The notes: generated from the sequence alone by a model not told the origin. Shown: positions 51,281 to 61,098, numbered from the stretch's first letter. The stretch: DNA of 64,000 nucleotides from Paenibacillus oralis (GCF_003863965.1 NZ_RRCN01000001.1:7499071-7563070), one strand, 5' to 3'. Made by a program: numbers and translations.

Positions 51281-52471
51281 TTAGCCCCCCTCCGGCGTTG
51301 CATCGTCCACACGCACCCTTTTTCCATCTTTCAACGACGAATCCCCCGAGACGACCACCTGCTCGCCCCATGCGACGCCGTCTCCGATCAGCGCGTTTTT
51401 GTCGTCGGTGTCCTTGACTGTCACCTTGGATGTCCGGAGGTAGTATTCGGTGCCTAGCGCGCCTTTTCGTTCCTCCAGCAAATAAACGAACGTGCCGTCA
51501 TCTTCGCTTTCGCGAATCGCGCTGAGCGGAAGGAGCATGTTCTCCTTCTTCTGCTGGGTCTTGCGGACCCATTCGAACGTAGCGGATTCACCTCCCCGGA
51601 GCCGCTTGTCGCTGACCGTCGCCGTCACTTCTTTCTGTCCGCTCGCGGGCGGATTCTCTTCCTTCCCGCCCGGCGATTCGGGCGCCGGCGTTTGAATCGA
51701 CTGGATCTTCCCCTGCAAAGAGGCGTCGTCCAGTTCCGGCACGGTGATCGAGAGCGCATCCCCGACCCGGAGAAGCTCCGTCTCTTCTTCCGACAAGACC
51801 GCGTGGAACAGGAACCCGCCCGCGAGCGACGCCACCTTGACCGCCGGCGTCCCCGCCGGCACCACTCCGCCTACCGATACGTTCAGTTCCGTTACCACGC
51901 CGTCCGCTGATGAAGTCATGACCGACCCGCGCGAAATTTTCTCCCGCAGCCGGTTTACCTTGAGCTTCTGCGCCTCCAGCGATAGCCTTGCGCTCTCTAA
52001 ATCGAGCGCAAGGGAGTCCTGCTGCTGCTCGTCGCCGTTATAGACAGCCTGTTTATAGTCGAGTTGCAGCTTTTCAAGGTTGATTTTTAGTTGCTGGTAA
52101 CTAAGCTCCTCGGTGTCAAGGGTGTTCCGCGCCTCCTCGGTATCCAGCTCTAACAGCGGTTGGTTTTTGCGGACCGAATCGCCGACTTTTACCTTAAGCT
52201 CTTTTATCGGCCACTCCGCCTCCGTCCTCAGCTCGAACGTCTCGACCGGCTTGATCGTTCCCGAGCCGTTCTTCTTGTACTGAAGCATTCCTTGAATAGG
52301 CATCTTTACGGATACCTGCGGCAACGAATATTGCAGCAAAGTATTTGAGAACAGTGTGAGCAGCAGTAAAGTCGCGATAAATGCGAGCAGCAGGCGGCCC
52401 GCCGTCCTGCGGCCCGGCGGGACGGCCGCGGCCGTCCCTTTTGAGGGAGCAGCTGTTTCCATCCTTTTCAC
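51281..52471 (-). CDS. HlyD/MacA-like membrane-fusion adaptor
   Basis: 396 residues from GTG 52471 (ATG 52462 also possible). TM anchor GRLLLAFIATLLLLTLF, a lipoyl-like half (WPIKELKVKVGDSVRKNQPLLELDTEEARN), a coiled-coil hairpin of about 70 residues (LSYQQLKINLEKLQLDYKQ ... LEAQKLKVNRLREKI), then SVMTSSADGVVTELNVSVGG and a beta-barrel part. In Gram-positives such adaptors pair with MacB-type permeases; the neighbour at 49860 is that partner. Confidence 0.85.
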   Translation of the reverse strand: MKRMETAAPSKGTAAAVPPGRRTAGRLLLAFIATLLLLTLFSNTLLQYSLPQVSVKMPIQGMLQYKKNGSGTIKPVETFELRTEAEWPIKELKVKVGDSVRKNQPLLELDTEEARNTLDTEELSYQQLKINLEKLQLDYKQAVYNGDEQQQDSLALDLESARLSLEAQKLKVNRLREKISRGSVMTSSADGVVTELNVSVGGVVPAGTPAVKVASLAGGFLFHAVLSEEETELLRVGDALSITVPELDDASLQGKIQSIQTPAPESPGGKEENPPASGQKEVTATVSDKRLRGGESATFEWVRKTQQKKENMLLPLSAIRESEDDGTFVYLLEERKGALGTEYYLRTSKVTVKDTDDKNALIGDGVAWGEQVVVSGDSSLKDGKRVRVDDATPEGG

Positions 52472-52474
52472 CTT

Positions 52475-53395
52475 CTATCCTTTAATTCCTGATGTTTGTA
52501 TCCCTTCGATCAGATCATTTTCCGCGTACATCATGAGGAGGATCGCCGGCATCATGTACAGCACGGACGCCGCAAAGGCGATGGCCCGATCTTTCTCGTT
52601 AATGGCTGTCAGATAGACGGACAACGGCTGCCTGAATGCATCCTGCAAGAAAACGAGGGGCTGCTCCACCAGGTTCCAGTTATCGATAAACGTGAGAATT
52701 GCCAATGCAGCCAGACCGGACCTGCACATCGGCAGTACGATCCGGATCATAATGGTCTTGTGACCCGCCCCGTCCATGCGCGCCGCTTCGATATAGGCAT
52801 AAGGCACGGCTTGCATAAATTGCCGCATCAGAAACACGCCGAAGGCGCCGAAGATGCCGGGCAGAATGATCGACCAATCGCTGTTGAACAAACCAAGCCG
52901 CTTGACCATGATAAAATTTGGAACAAGTGTGACCTGCAGCGGCATCATCATCACCGTAATATAGACGAAGAACAACGGCTTGCGCAGGCGGAACCGAAGC
53001 TGCGAAAACGCGTAGCCAGCCATAGAGGCGACGACGAGTTGTCCGGCGACGATCGGCACGGTCAGCTTCACGGAATTCCAGAACAGCAGCAAATATTGCG
53101 GTTGGCCGACAAGGGTATCATAGAACGCATTCAATGTCGCCTGCAGTGGGATCCAGCTCAGTTGAACGAATTCATTACCCTCGGTCATCCGCCCGGCCAT
53201 GCTTGACGAATCTCCCGAGATCGGCGTCAATTCCCTCGCCAATTCTTTCTCGGACATAAATGCATGGGTCACGGTCACGATTATCGGGAACACGAAAGGT
53301 ACAGTCCATATGAGCAGCAGAACGGTGAGCAGTCCTTTGTATAACCCGCCGCCAATGTTGCGGCGCAACCGATCAAAACTCCGAGCCACCCCCAT
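52475..53395 (-). CDS. Carbohydrate ABC transporter permease (MalG type)
   Basis: 306 residues, six membrane segments. ATG 53395 has AAAGGAGG 8 nt upstream. The EAA loop reads YIEAARMDGAGHKTIMIRIVLPMCRSG, where an ATPase would dock. It pairs with the MalF-type permease upstream. No ATPase gene is present, so a shared one such as MsmX would be needed. Confidence 0.92.
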   Translation of the reverse strand: MGVARSFDRLRRNIGGGLYKGLLTVLLLIWTVPFVFPIIVTVTHAFMSEKELARELTPISGDSSSMAGRMTEGNEFVQLSWIPLQATLNAFYDTLVGQPQYLLLFWNSVKLTVPIVAGQLVVASMAGYAFSQLRFRLRKPLFFVYITVMMMPLQVTLVPNFIMVKRLGLFNSDWSIILPGIFGAFGVFLMRQFMQAVPYAYIEAARMDGAGHKTIMIRIVLPMCRSGLAALAILTFIDNWNLVEQPLVFLQDAFRQPLSVYLTAINEKDRAIAFAASVLYMMPAILLMMYAENDLIEGIQTSGIKG

Positions 53396-53436
53396 TTGCA
53401 TCACCTCCTTTGCATTTGGATGTTCTTCCCGCTGTC

Positions 53437-54339
53437 TTATAATGAACGGTTGAAACGGTCTTCCGCAATAAACAGGATAAGCACGAGCAACGAAATACCG
53501 GCTGCGAGCAGAAAAGCTGCTGCCGTCATCTTCTGATAATCAAGTTGCTGGAACATGTTGTTCATAAAATGTTGCAGCGTATACATGCTCGGGTCCGGAT
53601 ACGCGCCTGCAAGGATGTACGTCTCCCGGAACACTTTAAACGAATTGACGATCGACATAACCAGAACGAAAAAACTTGTCGGCATCAAATATACCAGGGT
53701 AATCGAGCGCCACTGCCGCCATCTTCCCGCGCCGTCGATTCGCGCCGCTTCGTAATAGTCGACCGGGATGTTCTGCAGGCCGGCCAGAAACAGCAACATG
53801 TTATAACCGACGTTTTTCCACAAATAGACGACAACCGTGACCCCTAGCGCTGAGCTGCTGCCCATCCAGTCCGTCGGCGTCCAGCCCCAGGACTGGAGCC
53901 AGCCATTCAGAACGCCGTTCAGATCGAAGAACATTTGCCAGACGAACACAACGGAAGCAACGGGGATGACCAGCGGCGTGACGAACGCGATGCGGAACCA
54001 GCGGCGGCCGTAGGCTCCGCCGTGCAGCCAGGTTGCCAGCGCCAGCGCCAGCATCATGTTGAGCGGAACGCACAGCGCGGTGAACCGCAGCGAGTTCCAA
54101 AGTGCCCGCCGGAAGGAAGCGTTGTCGAGCAGCATCGCATAATTGTGAAGTCCCACGAAGGAACCGCCGACAGGCGTATCCACCATCGAATAATAGAAGG
54201 CGACGCCGAACGGCAGGATAAAAAAAAGGCAGAAGCCGGCCAGACTCGGAGCCAGAAGCCAGATGGCGCTGGCCCCATCCGATTTTCGGAACCGCGCGAG
54301 CCGGCGACCGATGTTATTCGCGAACGCGGTTCTCATCAT
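53437..54339 (-). CDS. Carbohydrate ABC transporter permease (MalF type)
   Basis: 300 residues, six membrane segments, EAA loop YYEAARIDGAGRWRQWRSITLVYLMP. AAGGAGG lies 6 nt before ATG 54339. The start overlaps the end of the histidine kinase gene by 26 nt, so transport and signalling genes are translationally coupled. Confidence 0.92.
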   Translation of the reverse strand: MMRTAFANNIGRRLARFRKSDGASAIWLLAPSLAGFCLFFILPFGVAFYYSMVDTPVGGSFVGLHNYAMLLDNASFRRALWNSLRFTALCVPLNMMLALALATWLHGGAYGRRWFRIAFVTPLVIPVASVVFVWQMFFDLNGVLNGWLQSWGWTPTDWMGSSSALGVTVVVYLWKNVGYNMLLFLAGLQNIPVDYYEAARIDGAGRWRQWRSITLVYLMPTSFFVLVMSIVNSFKVFRETYILAGAYPDPSMYTLQHFMNNMFQQLDYQKMTAAAFLLAAGISLLVLILFIAEDRFNRSL

Positions 54340-55846
54340 CCTTGTCCTCCTTGGGAAGCGTCAGACGGAAGACGACGCCGGTTTCTTCGTTGAACACTTC
54401 GATCTGCGCCCCGCAGCCGTTCAATATTTGCCGGACGATCGCAAGGCCCAGACCGAACCGGCCGTCGGCACCGGTACGATACAAATCAAACAGGCGGTCG
54501 AGGAGAGAGGCCTTCACCTGCGGTCCGTCGTTGCGGATTTCAATCGCACGCGTCCGGGAATCGTCCGCGGAAACCGGCACGATCGAGATCTGTTGATTGG
54601 CGTAGCGGATTTGGTTGTCGAGCAGGTTCTCGAACACGACCTTCCATTGGTCGGCATTGCCGTGGATGCGCCAAGGCGGCGATTCGACGTCCCAGCGCAG
54701 CTCCGGCCGGCGGAAGCGCAGCCGCTCCACCGCGTCCTGCAGCACGTCGCCGACGTCAAACCACTGATTCGGAACCTCGCGTGAAGAAACGTATTGGAGC
54801 CTGCTTAGCGACAGCAATTCGTACACCCGCTCCATGAGCCGGTCCGTTTCCTGCAGGATGGTGTCCACACTGCCCGCCAGCGAGCCTCTCGGGTAAATGC
54901 CGTCGACGATCGACTGGGCATAGTTGCGAATAATCATCACCGGCGTTTTCAATTCGTGGGAGATGTGCTGCAGCAACGATTGCTGTGCCTCATCCTGTCG
55001 CAGGAGACGCCGGCGCATCCCGTCGAAAGCCCGGGACAGCCTGCCGATCTCGTCTCTTCGCGTCGACTCGAACGGCTCGTGCCAATTGCCTTCCGACATC
55101 CGTTTCACCTGCCGCTCTATCACGTCGAGCGGCCTGGACAAATAGCGGGCAAGCCAGATGCAGGGAAGCGAACTGAGCAGCATGAGCGCGATCAGGAGCA
55201 GAAGCAAATTGCAGAACATCGTCCCGACCATCTCATTGCGATAGTTGGCCCACGCGTAGGAAATCAGCGCATTGGAACTGCCTTTGCCGATTTTGAAGAT
55301 GACGTACAACAGGGTGTCGCCCTCGACGTTGGCCGAGTGTGTCTCCACTTCCCGGACTTGCCCGGCGGCTTCCCGCTCAAGGCGTTTAAGGAACGCTTCA
55401 GGGAGATCCGGATTTTTGCTCAAAAAGGCCGTCTCGCCGTCCGCCAACACCAGATGGCCGATATTCGGGCCTCTCGTGAAACCTGTTACAGGCGACGTCT
55501 TCGAGCTACTCTCCCCGCCTGCGTTACCGTCCTGTTTCGGTGTAGCCTCCCCGCCTGCGTTACCATCCTGTTTCGGTGCTAAATTTACCGAGGACAAGGG
55601 GCGAATGGGAGTAGCCGAGATCGTTAGATTGTCGTCTCCCGTGATATGGAACACCCTCCCTTCCGTATCCGTTACAATCCGAAAATCGGCGAAATACTGC
55701 TGCGAATCTCGTATCATCCCGAAAATTTGCCCGGTAAAAAAGCTTTTCAGTAAGTAGGGAAGAATAAGGGCGACGACCAAGAACAGGCATAGCAGCAACG
55801 ACGCGAAGACGACCCAGATTTTTACCGCCATCGGCCAATGTTTCAT
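54314..55846 (-). CDS. Sensor histidine kinase with repeated outer linker
   Basis: About 510 residues from ATG 55846, overlapping the regulator stop by 4 nt. TM1 (VKIWVVFASLLLCLFLVVALIL), outer sensor domain, TM2 (MFCNLLLLLIALMLLSSLPCIWLA), HAMP, HisKA with His297 in HISHELKTPVMI, and a HATPase domain ending FGLGLAIVRQILNGCG. The outer domain holds two copies of PKQDGNAGGE (about residues 92-112) from a DNA tandem repeat near 55508-55575, an insertion that may vary in copy number. CssS-like overall. Its gene order puts it in control of the transporter genes behind it. Confidence 0.92.
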   Translation of the reverse strand: MKHWPMAVKIWVVFASLLLCLFLVVALILPYLLKSFFTGQIFGMIRDSQQYFADFRIVTDTEGRVFHITGDDNLTISATPIRPLSSVNLAPKQDGNAGGEATPKQDGNAGGESSSKTSPVTGFTRGPNIGHLVLADGETAFLSKNPDLPEAFLKRLEREAAGQVREVETHSANVEGDTLLYVIFKIGKGSSNALISYAWANYRNEMVGTMFCNLLLLLIALMLLSSLPCIWLARYLSRPLDVIERQVKRMSEGNWHEPFESTRRDEIGRLSRAFDGMRRRLLRQDEAQQSLLQHISHELKTPVMIIRNYAQSIVDGIYPRGSLAGSVDTILQETDRLMERVYELLSLSRLQYVSSREVPNQWFDVGDVLQDAVERLRFRRPELRWDVESPPWRIHGNADQWKVVFENLLDNQIRYANQQISIVPVSADDSRTRAIEIRNDGPQVKASLLDRLFDLYRTGADGRFGLGLAIVRQILNGCGAQIEVFNEETGVVFRLTLPKEDKDDENRVRE

Positions 55847-56532
55847 CTTTTCACCAGCCTGTAGCCGAAACCGTATACCGTTTCCAATCGCAGTTCCGGC
55901 ATTTTTTTGCGCAATCGCCAGATGAGGTCGTCCACCACGCGGTCCGTACCGAAGTAGTCTTCGCCCCACACTTCATTCAGAATGTGTTCGCGCTGTACCA
56001 CCTGCCCGGCATGCGAAACAAAGTGCATCAGAAGATCGAATTCCTTGGAAGTGAGCTCCACTTCCTGATCCGCCCCCCGCTTTACTGTCCGGGCGTGTCC
56101 GTCGATCGTATAAGGCGATACTACCACCGGCGCGGGAGGCGAAGCAGCAAGGTCGGCTTCCTTTGTCTTTCCATAAACGCGCTCGAACAGCTTGCGGACG
56201 CGAATGATCAGTTCGCGAGTCTGGAATGGTTTGGCCAAATAGTCATCGCTGCCCAGCTCCAGACCGACGATCCGGTCCAGATCGGCATCCCGCGCGGAGA
56301 TGAAGATGACCGGGATCGCCTCATTTTCTTTCTTGATTTCGCGAATCAGTTGATAGCCGTCCACCCCTGGCAGCATGATATCGAGTATCCAAAGATGAGG
56401 CTCTCGCGCAATCGCAGCCCTGGCTTCTTCGCCGTCCGTGAATGAGACGACATCCCAGCCTTCTTGCCGTAGGTAGGAGCTGATTAGCTGATTCAAACTG
56501 ATCTCGTCCTCGACCAGATATATGGTGTACAT
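55843..56532 (-). CDS. OmpR-family response regulator
   Basis: 229 residues: receiver (E8/D9, phospho-acceptor D51 in LWILDIMLPGVDGY, Lys in YLAKPF) and winged helix (DRVVDDLIWRLRKKMPELRLETVYGFGYRL). First gene of the seven-gene operon regulator-kinase-permease-permease-adaptor-MacB-like-binding protein. Likely regulates this operon or an associated exoenzyme. Confidence 0.93.
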   Translation of the reverse strand: MYTIYLVEDEISLNQLISSYLRQEGWDVVSFTDGEEARAAIAREPHLWILDIMLPGVDGYQLIREIKKENEAIPVIFISARDADLDRIVGLELGSDDYLAKPFQTRELIIRVRKLFERVYGKTKEADLAASPPAPVVVSPYTIDGHARTVKRGADQEVELTSKEFDLLMHFVSHAGQVVQREHILNEVWGEDYFGTDRVVDDLIWRLRKKMPELRLETVYGFGYRLVKR

Positions 56533-57005
56533 GATGTTCTCCCCTTTATGTGGGCTCTTTATTAACTTACCAGAACATTTTAGCAGGAGTATCTTAAAAT
56601 TATCGGAAATTATCTGAGGAAAGTTCTGGGTGAGCGATTTGCCGGAAAATCATCAATAAGCAGAAGCGTTAGCCATGCCATTACCTCAAGTCGGCAAAAG
56701 GAAACAACGATAACAAGCACGACAAACCAAGAATGCCATTCGGCAGGGCTTTCGAACATGAGGCCTCGTATCCGCGAAGAACTGTCGAGTCCGGTAAAGG
56801 CAGAGCGACCGCGCATCCCGAAACCGCAGGCTTCCCTTGGCTCTGGTTATGGGTATACCTTTAAGAATTATTGCTAAGGAGGAATGAAATCGAGGTAGTC
56901 CGTGGAGGATCTGTGGAGAAAATCTGCCAGCAAATTGAACAAGCGCTCATGGCACCTGACGGTCGTTGCGGCACCGGCAAGTACATGAACGCTCAGTCTG
57001 ATGGG
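56533..57005. other. Intergenic region, nothing firm
   Basis: About 470 bases. Short frames occur on both strands; one on the plus strand from 56871 (EVVRGGSVEKICQQIEQAL, then MAPDGRCGTGKYMNAQ) reads like protein and has AAGGAGG nearby, but it runs across the end of lutC and the start is unclear. It may be a gene remnant. No promoter or repeat is convincing. Confidence 0.3.
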
Positions 57006-57701
57006 TTATTGATCATCTATAACAATATAGGTTGTTCTTACAGGCCCATGAACCCCGACAACAAGGTTCATTTCGATATCGGCACTGTTGGAAGGACCGG
57101 AAATAAAATTCACGCATGCCGGAATTTCCTCCCCTTTTAAATTCCGTTCATGAATCGTCTTCACGGCTTGTGTCAGTCTTGGCACAATACTACTTTTGGG
57201 AACCAAGGCAATATACGATTCGGGCAAGAGACTAACGGGTCTTCCTTTGATCCCTTCGTTAAATAACACGATGGTTCCAGATTCGGCAAGTGTGATGTCA
57301 CTGAAAGTAATCCCAATGTCTGCATTTTTAGCAAAGGCGATACATCCCTCCTTATCCCTCGAGTCCCATTTTCGACATTGAGACATGTTGTTTAAATATT
57401 CGTTAATTCCGAATTGGTCAAACCGTTCATCATTAGCATAAATGACAAAATTGGCTTTCCAAGCCTGAATTACGGCGTGCAAGGTATCAACAAGTTGACT
57501 TGTAGTAGTTCGTTTGACATCAGTATGAATGTCTTTACATTGCTTCTCTAATTGCAAGACCAGTTGATCCTGTGTAAATCCCTCAAAAACACGCCACTGT
57601 GGTGATAACTCCCACTTCGGTTTATGAACCGTATCCGGACGTTTTCTGCCAAGCTTGTCCGAAAGCTTAGTTAAAAAAGGATCGCGATTGGGGATATCCA
57701 T
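57006..57701 (-). CDS. lutC: Lactate utilization protein C (LUD domain)
   Basis: 231 residues with the LUD pattern ITFSDITLAESGTIVLFNEGIKGRPVSLLPESYIALVPKSSIVP and the ending FISGPSNSADIEMNLVVGVHGP. LutABC oxidises L-lactate to pyruvate in the cytoplasm. Immediately after lutB without a gap. Confidence 0.95.
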   Translation of the reverse strand: MDIPNRDPFLTKLSDKLGRKRPDTVHKPKWELSPQWRVFEGFTQDQLVLQLEKQCKDIHTDVKRTTTSQLVDTLHAVIQAWKANFVIYANDERFDQFGINEYLNNMSQCRKWDSRDKEGCIAFAKNADIGITFSDITLAESGTIVLFNEGIKGRPVSLLPESYIALVPKSSIVPRLTQAVKTIHERNLKGEEIPACVNFISGPSNSADIEMNLVVGVHGPVRTTYIVIDDQ

Positions 57702-59120
57702 TTATTTTCCATCCTTTCTCCGCTTCTCGAACCATTCCCGAAACGATTGTTTTGGCGGAACCGGAAGATCCTTGACATTAGTCCAGGCTTTTAATGGACC
57801 TATTCCGTGCTCAATCATCCGTCCGTCTTTGGTCAAAGGCTGTAACGCATATGGTGCGGTTTTCGTTGCAAAAGAGAACAATCCGGAATGGTTAGCCACT
57901 TTTTCAAATCCCTTCATGGCAATTTTCCAAGACAGCGGGCCTCTGTTTTCATCTTCAGCAATACGGCGTCGATGTCTAATCAGGAGTTCATGTAAAGGGA
58001 TTTTAACGGGACACGCTTCCGTACAAGCACCGCAAAGGCTTGAGGCAAAAGGTAAATCTTGATAGTCATCATACCCGCCCAATAATGGCGTTAATACCGC
58101 TCCGATGGGGCCGGGATAGATCGAACCGTAGGCATGCCCGCCGATATGACGATAGATTGGACAGACATTAATACAAGCCGCGCAACGAATGCATTGCAGC
58201 GCGCTTTGAAACTCCGTACCTAAGATATTCGAGCGGCCATTATCCACTATGACCAAATGGAACTCTTCGGGGCCGTCCATTCCGCCAGGTTCCGTCAATC
58301 CTGTTATATAACTTGTTAATTTTTGGCCAACTGCACTTCTGCACAAAAGAGTGACCAGAACATCAAGTTCCTCCCAAGTTGGAACAATTCGTTCCATCCC
58401 CATCACAGTCACGAGTGTTTTAGGCAGAGTAGTAACCATTCGTGCATTGCCTTCATTGGCCACAATAGAGATAGATCCTGATTCCGCTACAGCAAAATTA
58501 CATCCTGTAATTCCTACATCAGCTTGAAAGAAATCCTCACGCAGATGCTTACGTGCAAACCTTGCGAGCTCTTCAGGGTTAGAGGTGCCAGTATAACCTA
58601 ATTTTTCCTGGAATAATTTACATATACTTTCTTTATCTTTATGCAAAGAGGGGACAACAATGTGAGAAGGGCGTTCATTATCTGCTGTTTGCAATATAAA
58701 TTCTGCAAGGTCTGTCTCTAATACCTCGCAGCCTACTTGCTCCATCGCTTCGTTTAAGCTGATTTCTTCGGTGACCATTGATTTGGACTTCACGACTTTT
58801 TTAGCATTTTTCCTTGTAAGAATACCTTTTACATATTCTCTAGCGTCTTCAGCGGTTTCTGCGAAAAATACAGATCCGCCATGCTTCGTAATGTTTTCGC
58901 TTAGCTGAAACAAATAATAGTCGAGGTTATCCAGCGTATGCTGACGAATGGCTTCACCTAACGAACGCCATTGTTCCCAATTCCCGAGGCTTTCCGACGC
59001 TTTTAATTTTTTGCTTCTGAGCCCGTCTTGTGCTTTCGAAACGGCGTTGCGCATGAAGGAATCTTGAATCCCCTCTTCGGTTCTTTTATGAAACGGTGCA
59101 TCACCGATCTTGATTCCCAT
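57702..59120 (-). CDS. lutB: Lactate utilization iron-sulfur protein B
   Basis: 472 residues: a LUD-type domain (NFAVAESGSISIVANEGNARMVTTLPK) then a ferredoxin-like part with two Cys sets, CIRCAACINVCPIYRHIGGHAYG and CGACTEACPVKIPL, for 4Fe-4S clusters. ATG 59120 has GGGAGGG upstream. Central subunit of LutABC. Confidence 0.95.
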   Translation of the reverse strand: MGIKIGDAPFHKRTEEGIQDSFMRNAVSKAQDGLRSKKLKASESLGNWEQWRSLGEAIRQHTLDNLDYYLFQLSENITKHGGSVFFAETAEDAREYVKGILTRKNAKKVVKSKSMVTEEISLNEAMEQVGCEVLETDLAEFILQTADNERPSHIVVPSLHKDKESICKLFQEKLGYTGTSNPEELARFARKHLREDFFQADVGITGCNFAVAESGSISIVANEGNARMVTTLPKTLVTVMGMERIVPTWEELDVLVTLLCRSAVGQKLTSYITGLTEPGGMDGPEEFHLVIVDNGRSNILGTEFQSALQCIRCAACINVCPIYRHIGGHAYGSIYPGPIGAVLTPLLGGYDDYQDLPFASSLCGACTEACPVKIPLHELLIRHRRRIAEDENRGPLSWKIAMKGFEKVANHSGLFSFATKTAPYALQPLTKDGRMIEHGIGPLKAWTNVKDLPVPPKQSFREWFEKRRKDGK

Positions 59121-59135
59121 GGTTATAGCCCTCCC

Positions 59136-59861
59136 TTATTTTCTTCCTGAGTTTAAAACCTGAGCAATATGTTTCACTTCAATTGGAATTCCTTTGCGAT
59201 TTAATCGACCATTAATATTCATCAAACAGCTGCAGTCCATCCCGATTAATAGTTCCGCCTCTGTGTCTGTAATGTGCTTTACCTTTTCATCCACCATTTG
59301 TTCAGAGATCTCAGGCATTTTTACGGAGAAGGTACCGCCAAACCCGCAGCAATCATAGCTATGGGATAAAGGAACGACCTCTAATCCTTTTACATGCTTT
59401 AACAGCTTTTGAGGGGGTTCCTTAATGCCCATTAACCGATTCATATGGCAAGATGTATGGACGGTTACTTTCTTGTGAAGTTCTGCACCCAAATCTACTT
59501 TCCCCAATACTTCAACTACGAATTGCGTAAATTCATACGTTTTATTCGCAAGTTCTTTCGCCTTCTGCTTCCACTCCATCTCACCTTTCGTGAAAAGATG
59601 CGGAAACTCGTGAACCATCATCACGCAAGATCCTGATGGAGCTACTACATATTCAGCGCCAGCAAAGGTTTCAATCATGTGTTTCGCTGCTGTTTTGGTT
59701 TCTTTATGATAGCCGCTGTTATAAGCTGGCTGACCACAGCAGGTTTGCTGTTTTGGGAAATCAACATCACAACCTAAATCCTCAAGAATTTCAACCACGT
59801 CTTTTCCTACTTCCGGATAAAAGAGATCTGCGAGACAAGTAATAAATAATGAAACTTTCAT
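59136..59861 (-). CDS. lutA: Lactate utilization protein A (CCG-domain, GlpC-like)
   Basis: 241 residues with two CCG motifs: FPKQTCCGQPAYNSGY and SYDCCGFGGTFSVKMPEIS, which bind Fe-S in heterodisulfide-reductase-like and glycolate-oxidase-like subunits. First gene of lutABC, AGGAGGGG before ATG 59861. Confidence 0.95.
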   Translation of the reverse strand: MKVSLFITCLADLFYPEVGKDVVEILEDLGCDVDFPKQQTCCGQPAYNSGYHKETKTAAKHMIETFAGAEYVVAPSGSCVMMVHEFPHLFTKGEMEWKQKAKELANKTYEFTQFVVEVLGKVDLGAELHKKVTVHTSCHMNRLMGIKEPPQKLLKHVKGLEVVPLSHSYDCCGFGGTFSVKMPEISEQMVDEKVKHITDTEAELLIGMDCSCLMNINGRLNRKGIPIEVKHIAQVLNSGRK

Positions 59862-59971
59862 GTGTGAACCCCTCCTGGTATTCCCGCTTTAATGATGATC
59901 ATCGAATGCTATGCGGCTTCAGCATTATTCGGCACTATCCTTAAAATTGTAATTATCGTAACTCTAATTCA

Positions 59972-60000
59972 ATAAAGTTGTAAAACACTAAAAACTTTAT
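59972..60000. promoter_or_regulatory. Dyad ATAAAGTT-N13-AACTTTAT, LysR operator candidate
   Basis: A perfect 8-bp inverted repeat between the divergent lutA and LysR genes, 49 nt before the LysR start. LysR regulators bind T-N11-A dyads in such divergent gaps. Footprinting would be needed. Confidence 0.5.
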
Positions 60001-60048
60001 ATACTAAGATTTATTACAACTAAATCGCAAGATTGTGGAGGGATCTAA

Positions 60049-60930
60049 GTGGAACTAAGACATCTTAGATATTTTGTTGCAGTGGCGGAAGAGCTACATT
60101 TCGGTAGGGCAGCATCCCGGCTGCAAATGACGCAGTCACCACTGAGTCATCAAATCAAAGAGTTGGAAGAAGAGTTGAGCGCACAGTTATTTCATCGAAC
60201 GAAACGTTCTGTTCAGCTCACGAATGCCGGTAAAGTTTTTTTGAGAGGAGTATACACTGTTTTTGAGGAAATTGAGGCCATAGTAGACGCCGCTCAAAAG
60301 GTACATCGGGGAGAAGTGGGGCGTTTGAATATCGGGTTTGTAGGGTCGGCTATTTATGACATTCTTCCTGCAATGTTACCGGTCTATAGAAATAAATATC
60401 CGGAAGTTGAAGTAGAACTAAAAGAAATGTCAACGCCTGAACAAATTGAAGCACTCATACACCAAGAAATCGATGTGGGACTTTTGCGTCCACCCATCAA
60501 CAATCCTTTATTGTCCAGTGAGATTATACAGACCTTGGACTGCGTCTTAGCGCTCCCCGGATCGCATCCGCTAGCGAAGGCTGAAAGCATTTATCCTGCT
60601 GATCTCAAAAATGAGTCATTCGTTCTGATCTCGAAAGAAATTTTTCCGCGCCTTTATTCCGATTTCATTAATATCTGCAACTCAGCCGGTTTCAGACCTG
60701 ATGTTAAGCAGGAAGCGAAAGAGTATCAAACCGCAATCGGGTTGGTCTCAGCAGGCATGGGCATTAGTGTTGTACCAACAACTGCCCGTACGCTGCAGGC
60801 GCGGGATGTGGTATATCGGGAAATATCAAGCGCAATACTTAAGATCGACATGGCACTCGCGTGGCGTAACTCGTCACGTATGGATTTAATTCAACGCTTC
60901 GTTCGATTAGCTAGAGACGTTGTAGTATAA
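60049..60930 (+). CDS. LysR-family transcription regulator
   Basis: 293 residues from GTG 60049 (GGAGGG 7 nt upstream). Winged helix at the start (LRYFVAVAEELHFGRAASRLQMTQSPLSHQIKELEEELSA in typical order), then a periplasmic-binding-protein-like effector domain. It is divergent from lutABC and probably controls it; this differs from B. subtilis, where a GntR-type LutR and SinR do so. The group resembles CatM/BenM-type regulators; the effector is unknown. Confidence 0.92.
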   Translation: MELRHLRYFVAVAEELHFGRAASRLQMTQSPLSHQIKELEEELSAQLFHRTKRSVQLTNAGKVFLRGVYTVFEEIEAIVDAAQKVHRGEVGRLNIGFVGSAIYDILPAMLPVYRNKYPEVEVELKEMSTPEQIEALIHQEIDVGLLRPPINNPLLSSEIIQTLDCVLALPGSHPLAKAESIYPADLKNESFVLISKEIFPRLYSDFINICNSAGFRPDVKQEAKEYQTAIGLVSAGMGISVVPTTARTLQARDVVYREISSAILKIDMALAWRNSSRMDLIQRFVRLARDVVV

Positions 60931-61098
60931 TTCCGGAATTGATGGCCAACCTCTTATATTGTCGTTTACGAGAAGAAGGGATTTAAGACCATCCCTTGAT
61001 CACTAAATCCGAACGGGGCGGAACCAGCTTTACAGCATCATGACCGATCCGCCTACTTCATGCTACGATGCGTCCCCGATACCACAAAGGAATTGTTA

